Position numbers and translations under genes: made by a program. A stretch of DNA of 64,000 nucleotides from G963704535 sp963704535. GTDB lineage: Bacteria; Chloroflexota; Chloroflexia; Chloroflexales; Roseiflexaceae. Where the stretch lies: positions 9,796,001 through 9,860,000 of the forward strand of contig OY969916.1 in assembly GCA_963704535.1 (NCBI GenBank), read 5' to 3'. Within the stretch, counting starts at the first letter, position 1. Each line of letters opens with the position of its first letter. Below, in pieces: positions 43,313-52,355 of this stretch. Under the pieces are notes generated by a model. The model worked only from the letters and a program-made list of their open reading frames with translations, ran no database searches and had not been told where the DNA came from.

Positions 43313-43831
43313 TCACGAGAACCGCCAGCGTGTCTGGCTGAACACTGCGCCCTTGCCGAAGCCGAATGCCGTGGTGGGCGCGACCTCGAACACCAGCGCA
43401 ACGTTATCTTCGCTACCCACAAACGTGCCGTCGCGCACGTCGTAGTGCCAGTCGCTACCGTATTTCGCCTCGTACAGATCGGCGACGCGCTGAAGCTGGG
43501 CGTTATCCGTTAGTCGTACGGCATCGCCTTCGACCACCAGGTCGAGTCCGTCCTCGTTCAGCGCGTTGCCGCCGGTGGTGAGGATGCAGTGGGCGTTCTG
43601 GGCCAGGTTCTTTGCCTTGCGCTCTTCCGCGCCAGTGCTGAAGTATAGTGCTCCATCCATCCAGATCGCCGGTAGCGGCGTGACGTGCGGGCGCCGATCG
43701 GGGCGCACGGTCGAGAGCCAGAAGATCTCGGCTTTTTCGAGTTGCTCGGCCGCCGTAGCCCAGGGCGTCGCGGTTGCGCCGGGGCTGCTGTACTGCGGCT
43801 CCAGCGTGGTTATGGGCGCTTGCTGTGTCAT
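43313..43831 (-). CDS. PNPOx-like flavin/F420-binding family protein
   Basis: The 172-residue protein has the split-barrel fold of pyridoxamine 5'-phosphate oxidase-like proteins: FWLSTVRPDRRPHVTPLPAI near residue 37, LYFSTGAEERKAKNLAQNAH and DLVVEGDAVRLTD. In high-GC bacteria this subgroup often binds F420 or FMN. A strong SD (GGAAGGAG) precedes ATG 43831. Confidence 0.88.
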   Translation of the reverse strand: MTQQAPITTLEPQYSSPGATATPWATAAEQLEKAEIFWLSTVRPDRRPHVTPLPAIWMDGALYFSTGAEERKAKNLAQNAHCILTTGGNALNEDGLDLVVEGDAVRLTDNAQLQRVADLYEAKYGSDWHYDVRDGTFVGSEDNVALVFEVAPTTAFGFGKGAVFSQTRWRFS

Positions 43832-43863
43832 TGCGCGTCTCCTTCCTCGGCAATGCCTCCGGT

Positions 43864-44008
43864 GGGGTTATTCTTGAGGGGCGACCCCTCAAACTCCCCC
43901 TTTTTCATGTGAGACCACATGCGGCTGCGCCGCACCCTGATGCATGAACATGTGGGTGGGGTTATTCTTGAGGGGCGACCCCTCAAACTCCCCCTTTTTC
44001 ACGTGAGT
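43864..44008. repeat. Palindromic element copies L and M in tandem
   Basis: Two nearly identical blocks (43864-43912 and 43955-44008) read GGTGGGGTTATTCTTGAGGG, GCGACCCCTCAAACTCCCCC and a T-run. They form a duplicated terminator-like hairpin upstream of the PNPOx-like gene. Confidence 0.78.
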
Positions 44009-44187
44009 CGCGTTCCTCCGCACACCTCCCCCACCGAGCCTAGCCATATGTCATAGGCCATATATGACATGTGTCAAGGTCAAAGATAGAACATCTTACC
44101 CTAGCGTATGACGCCGATTCCGCGTATGGTTGACGCGCCCCCATTATCGCCACACTGCAAGAATGCGCCCAAGAACATTATAGAGAG

Positions 44188-45674
44188 GTGGGCTTGCCTA
44201 TGGCCGCCATGTCCATTCCAACCCCAATACGACGGATCGACAACTGGGCTGCTGGACTGTACCACGCGGCGCTTACGCTCTACACCCAGCTCCAGCGTGA
44301 GGATACCGATATTGTCCAGGCGCTTGAGACCTTTGAGGGCCGGCAGCGGGCGCTGTTTGATGATCTGTCCAAACAGGTGCTGCGCCAGCAGCCGGCCCCA
44401 ATTCAAGCCTTCTTGCGCCAAACGGCGGTGCTTGGTCGCTTCAGTGCTGATCTTTGCGACACCGTCCTCGAAATTGAACATGAAACATTGAACATTGAGC
44501 ATGACTCAGCTCAACGTGCCCATTCTCAATTCATGCTGGAACAACTGGAAGCTGCCAACCTCTTTCTCATTCCGCTTGATGACCGCCGCCACTGGTATCG
44601 CTACTCCCAGCGCTTCGCCGATTGTTTGAAAGCCGAGCTTTCACAAGCGGAGCAGCAAACAGTGCATCGGAGAGCCAGCGCCTGGTTTGAAGCGCAGGGT
44701 CTCTTGCCGGAGGCGATTGAGCATGCGCTCACGGCCAAAGATCTGGCGACAGCCGCTCGGCTGATCGATTATAGCGCCGCGACCCCGGCACGGCTCAAGT
44801 TGCAGCTGTTTGGCAACTTCGAGCTCAGGCTGGCCGGGCAGCCGATCAACCAACTGTACTCGAACAAAGTGCAGGCTTTGTTGATCTACCTGGCACTGCA
44901 ATCCAATCGGGCCACCAGCCGCGAAACGCTGTTGGCGCTCCTATGGGGCGAGTATCCGGAGCAGCAGGCCCAAGCCAGTCTGCGTAACACACTATCCAAA
45001 TTGAAGCGCCTCATGACCACGCACACCGATCAAACGTCAGATCACGGCAATCGTTTGGCTCCCGCTCCCTTGCTGTCGATCACGCGTCAGGCCATTCAGT
45101 TGACCCTCGATTCCGGCGGGATTCGATCGACGTGCTGGTTTTTGATGACCTGCTGGCGCGCTGTCAGGCACACACCCACGCGAACTTAGACCGCTGCGCG
45201 AGCTGCATGGAACGGTTGAGCCAGGCGGTTGCGCTGTATCGTGCGGATTTTCTGGCCGGATGGACCGTGCCCGATAGCCCGGCCTTTGACGAGTGGCGGC
45301 TGTTAGAGCAAGAGCAGCGGCAACGGCAGGTACTGGCAGCGCTGGACACCTTAATTGGCCACCACGCCGCCTTGGGGAACTTCGACCAGGTGCAGCAGTA
45401 CGCTCGGCGACAGTTGGTCTTAGAGCCGTGGCACGAACAGGCGCACTGGCAACTGATGCGCGCGCTGGCCGCCAAGGGGGAGCGCACGACGGCGCTGGCG
45501 CAATATGAAAGCTACCGCGCGATTTTGTGGGCCGAGCTGGCAGCCGAACCTAATCCGGCCATCCAGAACCTGGCCGACCAGATTCGGACCACACATCCGC
45601 ACGAGCAGCGCACGGGCACCGCCGACAGCGATGAGCCGGCGCCGCCGCAGCTTCACAAGAAAACGCCTCATTAA
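44188..45674 (+). pseudogene. Decayed MalT-like / SARP-BTAD regulator
   Basis: The first 200 residues match the middle of a MalT-type STAND regulator (WAAGLYHAALTL, ANLFLIPLDDRRHWYRYSQRF, ASAWFEAQGLLPEAIEHAL), but the ATPase with its Walker motifs is missing. A winged-helix domain (KLQLFGNFELRLAGQPI) and, after a frameshift at about 45110-45125, a BTAD domain (RADFLAGWTVPDSPAFDEW, LEPWHEQAHWQLMRAL) follow. This order is reversed compared with normal SARP/AfsR proteins. Near 44476-44505 a short repeat (TGAACAT) encodes EIEHETLNIEH. With no ATPase and a broken frame the gene is probably a relic. Confidence 0.7.
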
Positions 45675-45780
45675 CGTTTTCATTACGTTCTCATTACGAT
45701 CTTCTCATATGATGCCCCTTGCTACCCCACTTGCCCAAGCATGACTGCCAACAGCGTTGCGTCTGATATTGAGATTCTGT

Positions 45781-46018
45781 GTGCCCAAAGATAACGATTT
45801 TCCTAAGCATACCTACCGCCGTTATCAATCGTACTTGCTGCGCTTGTGGCAAGAGCGGCCGAATATGCTCTGGCGCGCCTCGTTGCAAGACGCGACTACG
45901 GATGAACGGATGGCCTTTCTCGATTTAGAGAGTTCTGTTTGCCTATTTACGACAGCGAGCTTCAAAAGAGGCTGATGAAGCAGGGCCGCCGCGCGCAGGT
46001 GATCCGGAAGATGGTTAG
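45781..46018 (+). CDS. Small hypothetical protein, one frameshift
   Basis: From GTG 45781 the frame encodes RRYQSYLLRLWQERPNMLW and ASLQDATTDERMAFLDLES. An extra T in GAGAGTTCTG (45932-45937) shifts the frame; removing it gives LFAYLRQRASKEADEAG and a stop at 46016. The repaired protein is about 78 residues. The motif LWRASLQDATTDERMAF looks like a small protein seen in Chloroflexota and cyanobacteria, but I cannot name the family. Confidence 0.5.
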
Positions 46019-46046
46019 TTCTAATTCTGGCAGCCAGGAGAAACGC

Positions 46047-46866
46047 ATGGGCAAATCATCCTATGCTGTGCTAGCGGCGCTGATGATGGCGTCGCTGCTC
46101 TTGAGCGCCTGCAAGCCGAGAACCTGCGCCTGAGCGCCGAGCTGGAAGTGACCCAGCGGCTCCAGCGCATGATCCTGCCCAAGCAACACGAGCTGCTGGA
46201 GATCGATGGGCTGGAGATCGCCGGCTATATGGAGCCCGCCGACGAGGTTGGCGGCGACTACTACGATGTGCTGCACCACAACGGCCACGTCAAGATCGGC
46301 ATCGGCGATGTCACCGGCCACGGCCTGGAGAGCGGCATGCTGATGCTAATGACCCAGATGGGCGTGCGTACCCTGCTGACCCACGACGAGGCCGACCCGG
46401 TCCACTTCTTGGACGTGCTCAACCGCACGATCTACGACAACGTCCAGCGCATGCAGATCGACAAGAACCTGACGTTGGCGCTGCTCGATTACGTGGCCCA
46501 CCCACACAATGGCGGCGGCCAGCTCAAAGCCAGCGGCCAGCACGAGGAGCTGATCCTGGTGCGCCAGGGCGGCGCGGTCGAGCTGGTGAACACGCTGGAC
46601 TTGGGCTTTCCGATCGGGCTGGACAATGATATCGCCGGCTTCGTCAACCAGATCACGCTGGAACTCCAGCCCGGCGATGGCGTGGTGCTGTATACCGATG
46701 GCATCACCGAGGGGGAGAACCTGGCCGGCGAACAGTACGGGATGGAGCGCTTATGCGCGGTGATCAGCCGACGCGATCAACGCGGCCGTGATCGGCGACC
46801 TGCGCCAGTTCATCGGCGCGCAGACCGTGTTCGACGATATCACGCTCTTAGTGCTCAAGCAGAAAT
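46047..46866 (+). pseudogene. Lipoprotein signal joined to a truncated SpoIIE phosphatase (deletion relic)
   Basis: ATG 46047 with SD CAGGAGA starts a lipoprotein signal (ALMMASLLLSAC). At the lipobox the sequence GAGCGCCTGCAAG passes directly into the middle of a SpoIIE-type phosphatase nearly identical to the one at 49637-50416. The joint lies on a 13-base stretch common to both parents, so a microhomology deletion removed the rest of a solute-binding protein and the front of the sensor. The phosphatase frame is shifted relative to the signal, and a 20-base deletion near 46770 also destroys the C-terminus. It is a collapsed duplicate of the two genes that follow. Confidence 0.85.
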
Positions 46867-46940
46867 AACACCCTATCACCGCCACCCCAAGAGCGTGAGC
46901 AGATACCTGGTGATGATGCATGGATCAGGAGCAGAAGATC

Positions 46941-48141
46941 ATGAGTCCTAAATTGCACCCAAGACGGCACCTCAAATTGATCATAGGATTGAGTATCCTC
47001 CTGCTCTTGAGCGCTTGCACAGGGCCGAGTAGAGCGCCGGAAGAAATTCTAATCGGCGGCACACTGCCCGAGACGGGGAGTTTTATCGGCAGCGCCGGAC
47101 CGTTTCGCGCATTGATGGATGCTTGGGCCGCGATGGTGAATGAGACGGGCGGCCTCTATATCAAAGAATATGGCAAGCGGATTCCCGTCCGCTTCATTAT
47201 TTACGATGATCAGAGCGACCCAGATAAAGCGCAAGCATTGTATCGGCGGTTGATCACAGAGGATCAGGTTCACCTTTTGATAGGGCCGTACAGTAGTCCG
47301 ATCTCCATGGCGGCCAGTATCGTCGCCGAGAGATATCAGACACCGATGATTCTCGTCGAGGCCAACTCCGATGCGCTTTACTCGCGGCGCTTCAAGTGGA
47401 TGGTGGGGATGTTCGGACTCAGGACGCAAGTGGTCCTACGCCTACCTTGACATGATGAAGGCAAAAACGGATGCCAAAACGATTGCATTTTTGGCTGATA
47501 GCAGCTTGCATACCAAAGAAGTCTATGAAGGGACACGCGACAGAGCCGAGGCGCTCGGATTCACGGTCGTTTACGAGCAGATAATCTCTGCTCAGACTGA
47601 AGATTTCAAACCTATTTTAGCCCAGATTAAGGCGCTTGATCCGGATATCGTTTACTTTTCTTGCTTTGAGACGAGATCAGTCACGTTCGTTGAACAAGCC
47701 AAAGAAGTTGGCTTGAACCCGAAGGCCCTGCACCTCATTCACCAAGGCGAATCTTTTCTCAGAGATGCAGGGGCGGAAGCAGAGTTGGTTACGGGTGAGT
47801 ACTATTGGCTGCCGGGCATGCCTGGCACTGGTATAGACGAATTTCAGGCACTCCTGTCGCGAGCCCAACTGACCGTAGAGCAATATCCTTGGACGGCTAT
47901 CCGCATGTATGCGCTCCAGACGCTCCGGGCCGGGCTGGAACAGGCGGACAGTCTGGACAAAGAAACCCTGATGGTTGCCCTCAAAAACTTGGACATCCAA
48001 ACGATTGGCGGACGCTTAACCTTTGCTGAAAATGGCGCCGGCACGATGAACCCGATCCCGGCCCAGATCCAAAATGGTCGGTATATGCTGATCTGGCCGG
48101 AGGAAGTTGCAACCCAAACATATCAATATCCACGTAATTAA
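46941..48141 (+). CDS. Solute-binding lipoprotein, Leu/Ile/Val-binding type (one frameshift)
   Basis: A signal peptide ends at the lipobox LLSAC, followed by a type I periplasmic binding fold: ILIGGTLPETGSFIGSAGP, FIIYDDQSDPDKAQALYRRL, LLIGPYSSPISMA and, in the second half, KTIAFLADSSLHTKEVYEG and IVYFSCFET. The family binds amino acids, amides or urea. At GTTCGG (47411-47416) one extra base splits the gene; removing it joins KWMVGM to SGRKWSYAYLDMM. No permease or ATPase genes are near, so the protein more likely presents a ligand to the sensor encoded 15 bases downstream. ATG 46941 has AGGAG ten bases upstream. Confidence 0.8.
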
Positions 48142-48156
48142 GGAGCGACGTCAGCA

Positions 48157-50416
48157 ATGATAAAGCATATGTTTAAGCGACAGCCAGGACTCAAAGGAAA
48201 ACTAACCCGTTACTTCTTTTTCCAAGTCTTCGCCTTGCTCCTGGTGATGCTGCCTGTTTTTATCTATCTGAGTTTCATTGCCCAACGGAATGCCCTACGT
48301 GAAGCGCAACAAGCAACGGCCGAAAAAGTGGCCTTAACCGTTCCCGAGTTCATCGAGCGTTTTGTCCAGGATCTCTCTCGTGAGGCAAATCGACAGGATC
48401 TGATGCAATTGACGCAGACGGAGCGAGCAGCCGCCCTGAAAACGATGTTGGACAATTTCAGCCAAGTCAGCGACCTGAGTGTTCTTGACGCAGCCGGTAA
48501 AAAAGTCGCAGAAGTCAGCCGATATTGGGTGACGCCGACGGCCTATGCCAGCAACCAAACACGCGCTCTAACAGGACAGCAAGCTGCCTTACAAGGCCAG
48601 CCGTACCTGGGGCAAGTTTATATTGCCGTCGAGGCGAATAGCGCTCAAAATGAACCTTTCATGGTCGTCGCCGTGCCGTTACAGAATGAGCGAGGAGAGG
48701 TTACCAGCATTCTGTCCGCCAATCTTAATCTCAGCTTCATGTGGGAAATAGTTGCTCAGAGCCGGGTAGGTGAGCAGGGCTATCTCTACGTGGTAGACAA
48801 TGCAGGTGAATTGATTGCCCACCCGGACCCATATTTGACCTTGATCCAGTTGGATCTGGAGCAATTCCCAGATGTTCATGCCGTCTTAGGCGGTCCAAAA
48901 GAGCTCGTGCAAAAAGAATATCAAGGTCTGGCGGATCAGGCGATGCTTGGCTCTTTCATTCCCATTCAAAGTTCGGGGTGGTGGGTAGTTGTCGAGTTGC
49001 CGCTTTCAGAAGTGTATGGCAGTATCGGACGGATGCTTCTGGTGAGTGGCCTGTTGTTCTTCGTGGTCTTCCTGGTCACCCTGTTCAGCAGTCGTTATCT
49101 CTCGACGCAACTGACTAGCCCACTTGAGAAACTCCGGGGTGGAGCGGAGATTGTCGGGCAAGGCAATCTGACGCATGTCATTGATGTGCAGACCAATGAT
49201 GAAATCGGCATCCTGGCCCAAGCCTTCAACAGCATGGCCGGGCAGTTGCGAAAAGCTTTTACCACCTTACGAGTTCAGCGAGGCAAAATATCGCTCGCTA
49301 TTCGAGGACTCTAAGGACGCGATCTTTATCAGCTCGGTCGATGGGCAGTTCATGGATCTGAACCCGGCCGGCTTAGCCTTCTTCGGCCTGCACGCCGACG
49401 AGATCGCGACACTCAATGTGGCCGACCTGTACGGCAACCCCGACGACCGCCTCAGATTCCGCCGTGAGGTCGAGCAGAATCAAGCGGTGAACGACTTTGA
49501 AGTCAAGATGCAGCGGCGCGACGGCAGCCAGTTTGACGCGCTCATTACAGCCACCCTCCGCCACGCCGAGGAGGGCGCGATCATCGGCTACCAGGGTATC
49601 ATCCGCGATATCACGGTGCAGAAGCACAACGAGCGCCTGCAAGCAGAGAACCTGCGCTTGAGCACTGAGCTGGAAGTGACCCAGCGGCTCCAGCGCATGA
49701 TCCTGCCCAAGCAACACGAGCTGCTGGAGATCGACGGGCTGGAGATCGCCGGCTATATGGAGCCGGCCGACGAGGTCGGCGGCGACTACTACGACGTGCT
49801 GCACCACAACGGCCACGTCAAAATCGGCATCGGCGATGTCACCGGCCACGGGCTGGAGAGTGGCATGCTGATGCTGATGACCCAGATGGGCGTGCGCACC
49901 CTGCTAACCCACGACGAGGCCGACCCGGTTCATTTCTTGGATGTGCTCAACCGCACGATCTACGACAATGTCCAGCGCATGGAGATCGACAAGAACCTGA
50001 CCTTGGCGCTGCTCGATTATGTGGCCCACCCGCACAATGGCGGCGGGCAACTCAAAGCCAGCGGCCAGCACGAGGAACTGATCCTGGTGCGCCAGGATGG
50101 CGCGATCGAGCTAGTGAACACGCTGGACTTGGGCTTTCCGATCGGGTTGGACAATGATATCGCCGGCTTCGTCAACCAGATCACACTGGAACTCCAGCCC
50201 GGCGATGGCGTGGTGCTGTACACCGACGGCATCACCGAAGCCGAGAACTTGGCCGGCGAACAGTACGGGATGGAGCGTTTGTGCGCGGTCATCAGCCGGC
50301 ACTGGGCCGAAACGGCCGACGCGATCAACGCGGCCGTGATTGAGGACCTGCGCCAGTTTATCGGCGCGCAGACCGTGTTCGACAATATCACGCTCTTAGT
50401 ACTCAAGCAGAAATAA
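48157..50416 (+). CDS. dCache-HAMP-PAS-SpoIIE sensor phosphatase (one frameshift)
   Basis: A membrane sensor of about 750 residues. N-terminal helix YFFFQVFALLLVMLPVFIYL, an extracytoplasmic dCache domain of about 240 residues (GEQGYLYVVDNAGELIAHPD), a second helix (LLVSGLLFFVVFLVTLF), HAMP (LTHVIDVQTNDEIGILAQAF), PAS (YRSLFEDSKDAIFISSVDG), a short coiled coil and a PP2C-type SpoIIE domain. Metal ligands are in DEVGGDYYDVLHH, IGIGDVTGHGLESGM and DGITEAENLAGEQYG. An extra T in GAGTTCAGCG (49273-49278) shifts the frame between HAMP and PAS; removal restores RVSEAKYRS. It should dephosphorylate a STAS-type antagonist, probably the slr1659-like protein downstream. Confidence 0.85.
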
Positions 50417-50418
50417 TG

Positions 50419-50474
50419 TAGGAAAAGGGGAGTTGGAGGGGCTGCCCCTCCAAACCACCCCGCCCACACTGTGA
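50419..50474. repeat. Palindromic element, copy N
   Basis: AAAAGGGGAGTTGGAGGGGC and TGCCCCTCCAAACCACCCC form the core palindrome just after the sensor stop codon; it ends with CCCACACTGTGAATG. Confidence 0.72.
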
Positions 50475-50516
50475 ATGGGTCGTTTTTGCTCCAAGCCTAA
50501 CGAGATTGAGGGCTAG

Positions 50517-51197
50517 ATGTTTTGGACATTACTGCTCTGCCATCTAATCGCCGATTACCCGCTCCAGACCGATACAATGGTCCAGGCCAAAAAGCGCTTG
50601 CCGGGGCTAACCCTCCATGTGGCCGTGCATCTGGCGACCATGCTGGTGATCGTGTTGGGCGTTGCCGGCGCGGGCTGGCGCGCCGCGCTGCCGGCCGTGC
50701 TGGCTGTCACCGTGTTTCATTTCGCCATTGATACCTGGAAAAATGTGTTATCGAAGCTCAAGCCGGGTTGGGTGATCGGCGGCTATCTCCAGGACCAGAT
50801 GCTGCATGTAGTGTCGCTGATTCTTGCGGCCTCCTGGTTCGCTCCTGCCGATCAGGGGTCGATCTTCGCCATCCACAGCCCCTGGATCATCTATGTCAGC
50901 GGCTACGTGCTGGTGACACACGCCTGGTTTGTCACCGAGCGCGTGTTGGGCTATCGGAACAAGGCTTACCAGCAGCTCGTGTACGCGCAGCGCTGGCCGC
51001 GCATGACCAGCCGGGCGGTGTTGCTCACGGTGCTGCTGTTGGGCTGGCGCCAGCTTGGCCCCAGTATCCTCGCGCCGGCGCTGCTCTTCACCTGGCCGTA
51101 CGGGTCCGGTGAAGGTCGTCAGCCGTTTCTGGTGATCGATATCGCGGTGGTAGTGGTGGTGATGCTGTTCATCCTGGCAGCGCTATACCTGTCGTGA
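50517..51197 (+). CDS. DUF3307 membrane protein
   Basis: The 226-residue protein starts FWTLLLCHLIADYPLQTD, the defining motif of DUF3307 proteins, and has about six hydrophobic helices. Conserved histidines and aspartates (HLIADYPLQTD, HFAIDTWKN) lie in the membrane. The function of the family is unknown. It ends at TGA 51195, close to the next gene (start 51218), and sits inside the signalling run, so it may be a membrane partner of the switch. Confidence 0.85.
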   Translation: MFWTLLLCHLIADYPLQTDTMVQAKKRLPGLTLHVAVHLATMLVIVLGVAGAGWRAALPAVLAVTVFHFAIDTWKNVLSKLKPGWVIGGYLQDQMLHVVSLILAASWFAPADQGSIFAIHSPWIIYVSGYVLVTHAWFVTERVLGYRNKAYQQLVYAQRWPRMTSRAVLLTVLLLGWRQLGPSILAPALLFTWPYGSGEGRQPFLVIDIAVVVVVMLFILAALYLS

Positions 51198-51217
51198 TTT
51201 GGAAAGGGAGGGACATA

Positions 51218-51790
51218 GTGGCTCAGATTTTTGGCGACTTCATCGAGCCGAGCAATCAGGATCAGGAGTATCTGAAGCTTGGCTTCTCGCCCACATCCAT
51301 CCCGCTCCAGCAGCGCTGGCGCAACAATGGCTTGTCGGCCGATTTTCTGGCCGACTACCTGACCACGTTTTTTCCTGGTGGCGATGCGGAGGCGCAGGAT
51401 CGCCAGGCCGAGATCAAGAGCGCGGTCAGCTATATTGCCAATGAGTTGCTGGAAAACGCCATGAAGTTCAGCTACGCGCCGGCACACCACGCCGTCAGCA
51501 TCACGATGAATCTGGACCAGGACAATATACGCTTCTATACCACCAATTGCATCGACCCCGCCTCGTCCGAGCCGTTCCAGAAATTTGTCGATGAGCTGCT
51601 TGCCGGCGATCCGCTGGAGCTGTACATGGAACGGTTGGAGGCCAATGCCGAGGGTGCCGATGGTGCTTCCGGATTGGGCTTCCTGACGATGATCAACGAC
51701 TACAATGCCAAACTCGCCTGGCAGTTCATCTGCACAGACGACGATCCCGACATTGTGCTGGTGACCGCTATGGTTCAATTGAGCGTTTGA
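51218..51790 (+). CDS. slr1658-type GHKL ATPase-like switch protein
   Basis: A 190-residue protein from GTG 51218, which has GGGAGG a few bases upstream; an in-frame GTG at 51194 would overlap the DUF3307 stop. Motifs: SYIANELLENAMKFSYAP resembles the N box of GHKL ATPases of the SpoIIAB/RsbW type, and ADGASGLGFLTMINDY is at the position of the G box. The length and motifs match the slr1658 superfamily found next to slr1659 proteins. It probably acts as the kinase or anchor in a partner switch opposite the SpoIIE phosphatase. Confidence 0.8.
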   Translation: MAQIFGDFIEPSNQDQEYLKLGFSPTSIPLQQRWRNNGLSADFLADYLTTFFPGGDAEAQDRQAEIKSAVSYIANELLENAMKFSYAPAHHAVSITMNLDQDNIRFYTTNCIDPASSEPFQKFVDELLAGDPLELYMERLEANAEGADGASGLGFLTMINDYNAKLAWQFICTDDDPDIVLVTAMVQLSV

Positions 51791-51805
51791 GGAGGAGAAA
51801 TATTC

Positions 51806-52147
51806 ATGAAATCGATCGACAGCCCGGAGTATCGTGTCACGTATGACCCCGAGACGGCCACGATCGTGTGGGCTGGCAGCTTTCGGCTGCGGGGCGAGGA
51901 ATATGAGCCGATTCTGGAACTCATGGGCGAAGCGGTAGAAGCCCGACCCGACCTGCTGACGCTGGACGTGCGCGAACTACAATTCCTCAACAGTTCCGGC
52001 ATCAACACCCTTTCAAAGTTTGTGCTCCAGGTGCGCAAACAGAGTGTGAGCAAGCTGCATATCAAGGGCACCAGCGCCTACCCCTGGCAGGCCAAATCAC
52101 TCAAGAACCTGGAGCGGCTACTGCCGAAGCTAGTGTTGGAACTGTAG
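51806..52147 (+). CDS. slr1659-type STAS-like antagonist
   Basis: The 113-residue protein has a STAS-like pattern: ATIVWAGSFRLRGEEYEPIL at the N-terminus and LTLDVRELQFLNSSGINTLS in the centre. The serines of NSSG are at the usual phosphorylation position of anti-sigma antagonists. It starts 15 bases after the slr1658-type gene with a strong GAGGAGGAG site. Phosphorylation by the upstream protein and dephosphorylation by the SpoIIE sensor is the expected cycle. Confidence 0.82.
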   Translation: MKSIDSPEYRVTYDPETATIVWAGSFRLRGEEYEPILELMGEAVEARPDLLTLDVRELQFLNSSGINTLSKFVLQVRKQSVSKLHIKGTSAYPWQAKSLKNLERLLPKLVLEL

Positions 52148-52330
52148 GACCAAGAACAAAGAACAAAGAACAAAGAACAAAGAACCGAGAACCGAGAACC
52201 GAGAACGTAAGGGCGAACCTCGTGTTCGCCCCGCCATAATCGTAAAAAGAACAAAGAACCGAGAACCGAGAACTGAGAACGTAAGGGCGAACCTCGTGTT
52301 CGCCCCGCCACAATCGTAAATCGTAAATGC
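52148..52330. repeat. Heptamer AGAACAA/AGAACCG repeats and duplicated GGGCGAAC hairpin
   Basis: AGAACAA and AGAACCG repeat at 52153-52206 and 52247-52277. Each block is followed by GTAAGGGCGAACCTCGTGTT and CGCCCCGCCA, giving a tandem duplication of about 73 bp. GGGCGAAC-CTCGT-GTTCGCCC forms a hairpin. The block separates the slr1659-like gene from the cyclase. Confidence 0.8.
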
Positions 52331-52355
52331 ACTAGGCGATAGGGGACTCTGTGCG

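Noticed and set aside
46920..46940. Earlier start of the solute-binding lipoprotein at ATG 46920
   Set aside because: The ATG at 46941 has AGGAG at a normal distance and gives a better signal peptide; the longer form adds an acidic lead before it.
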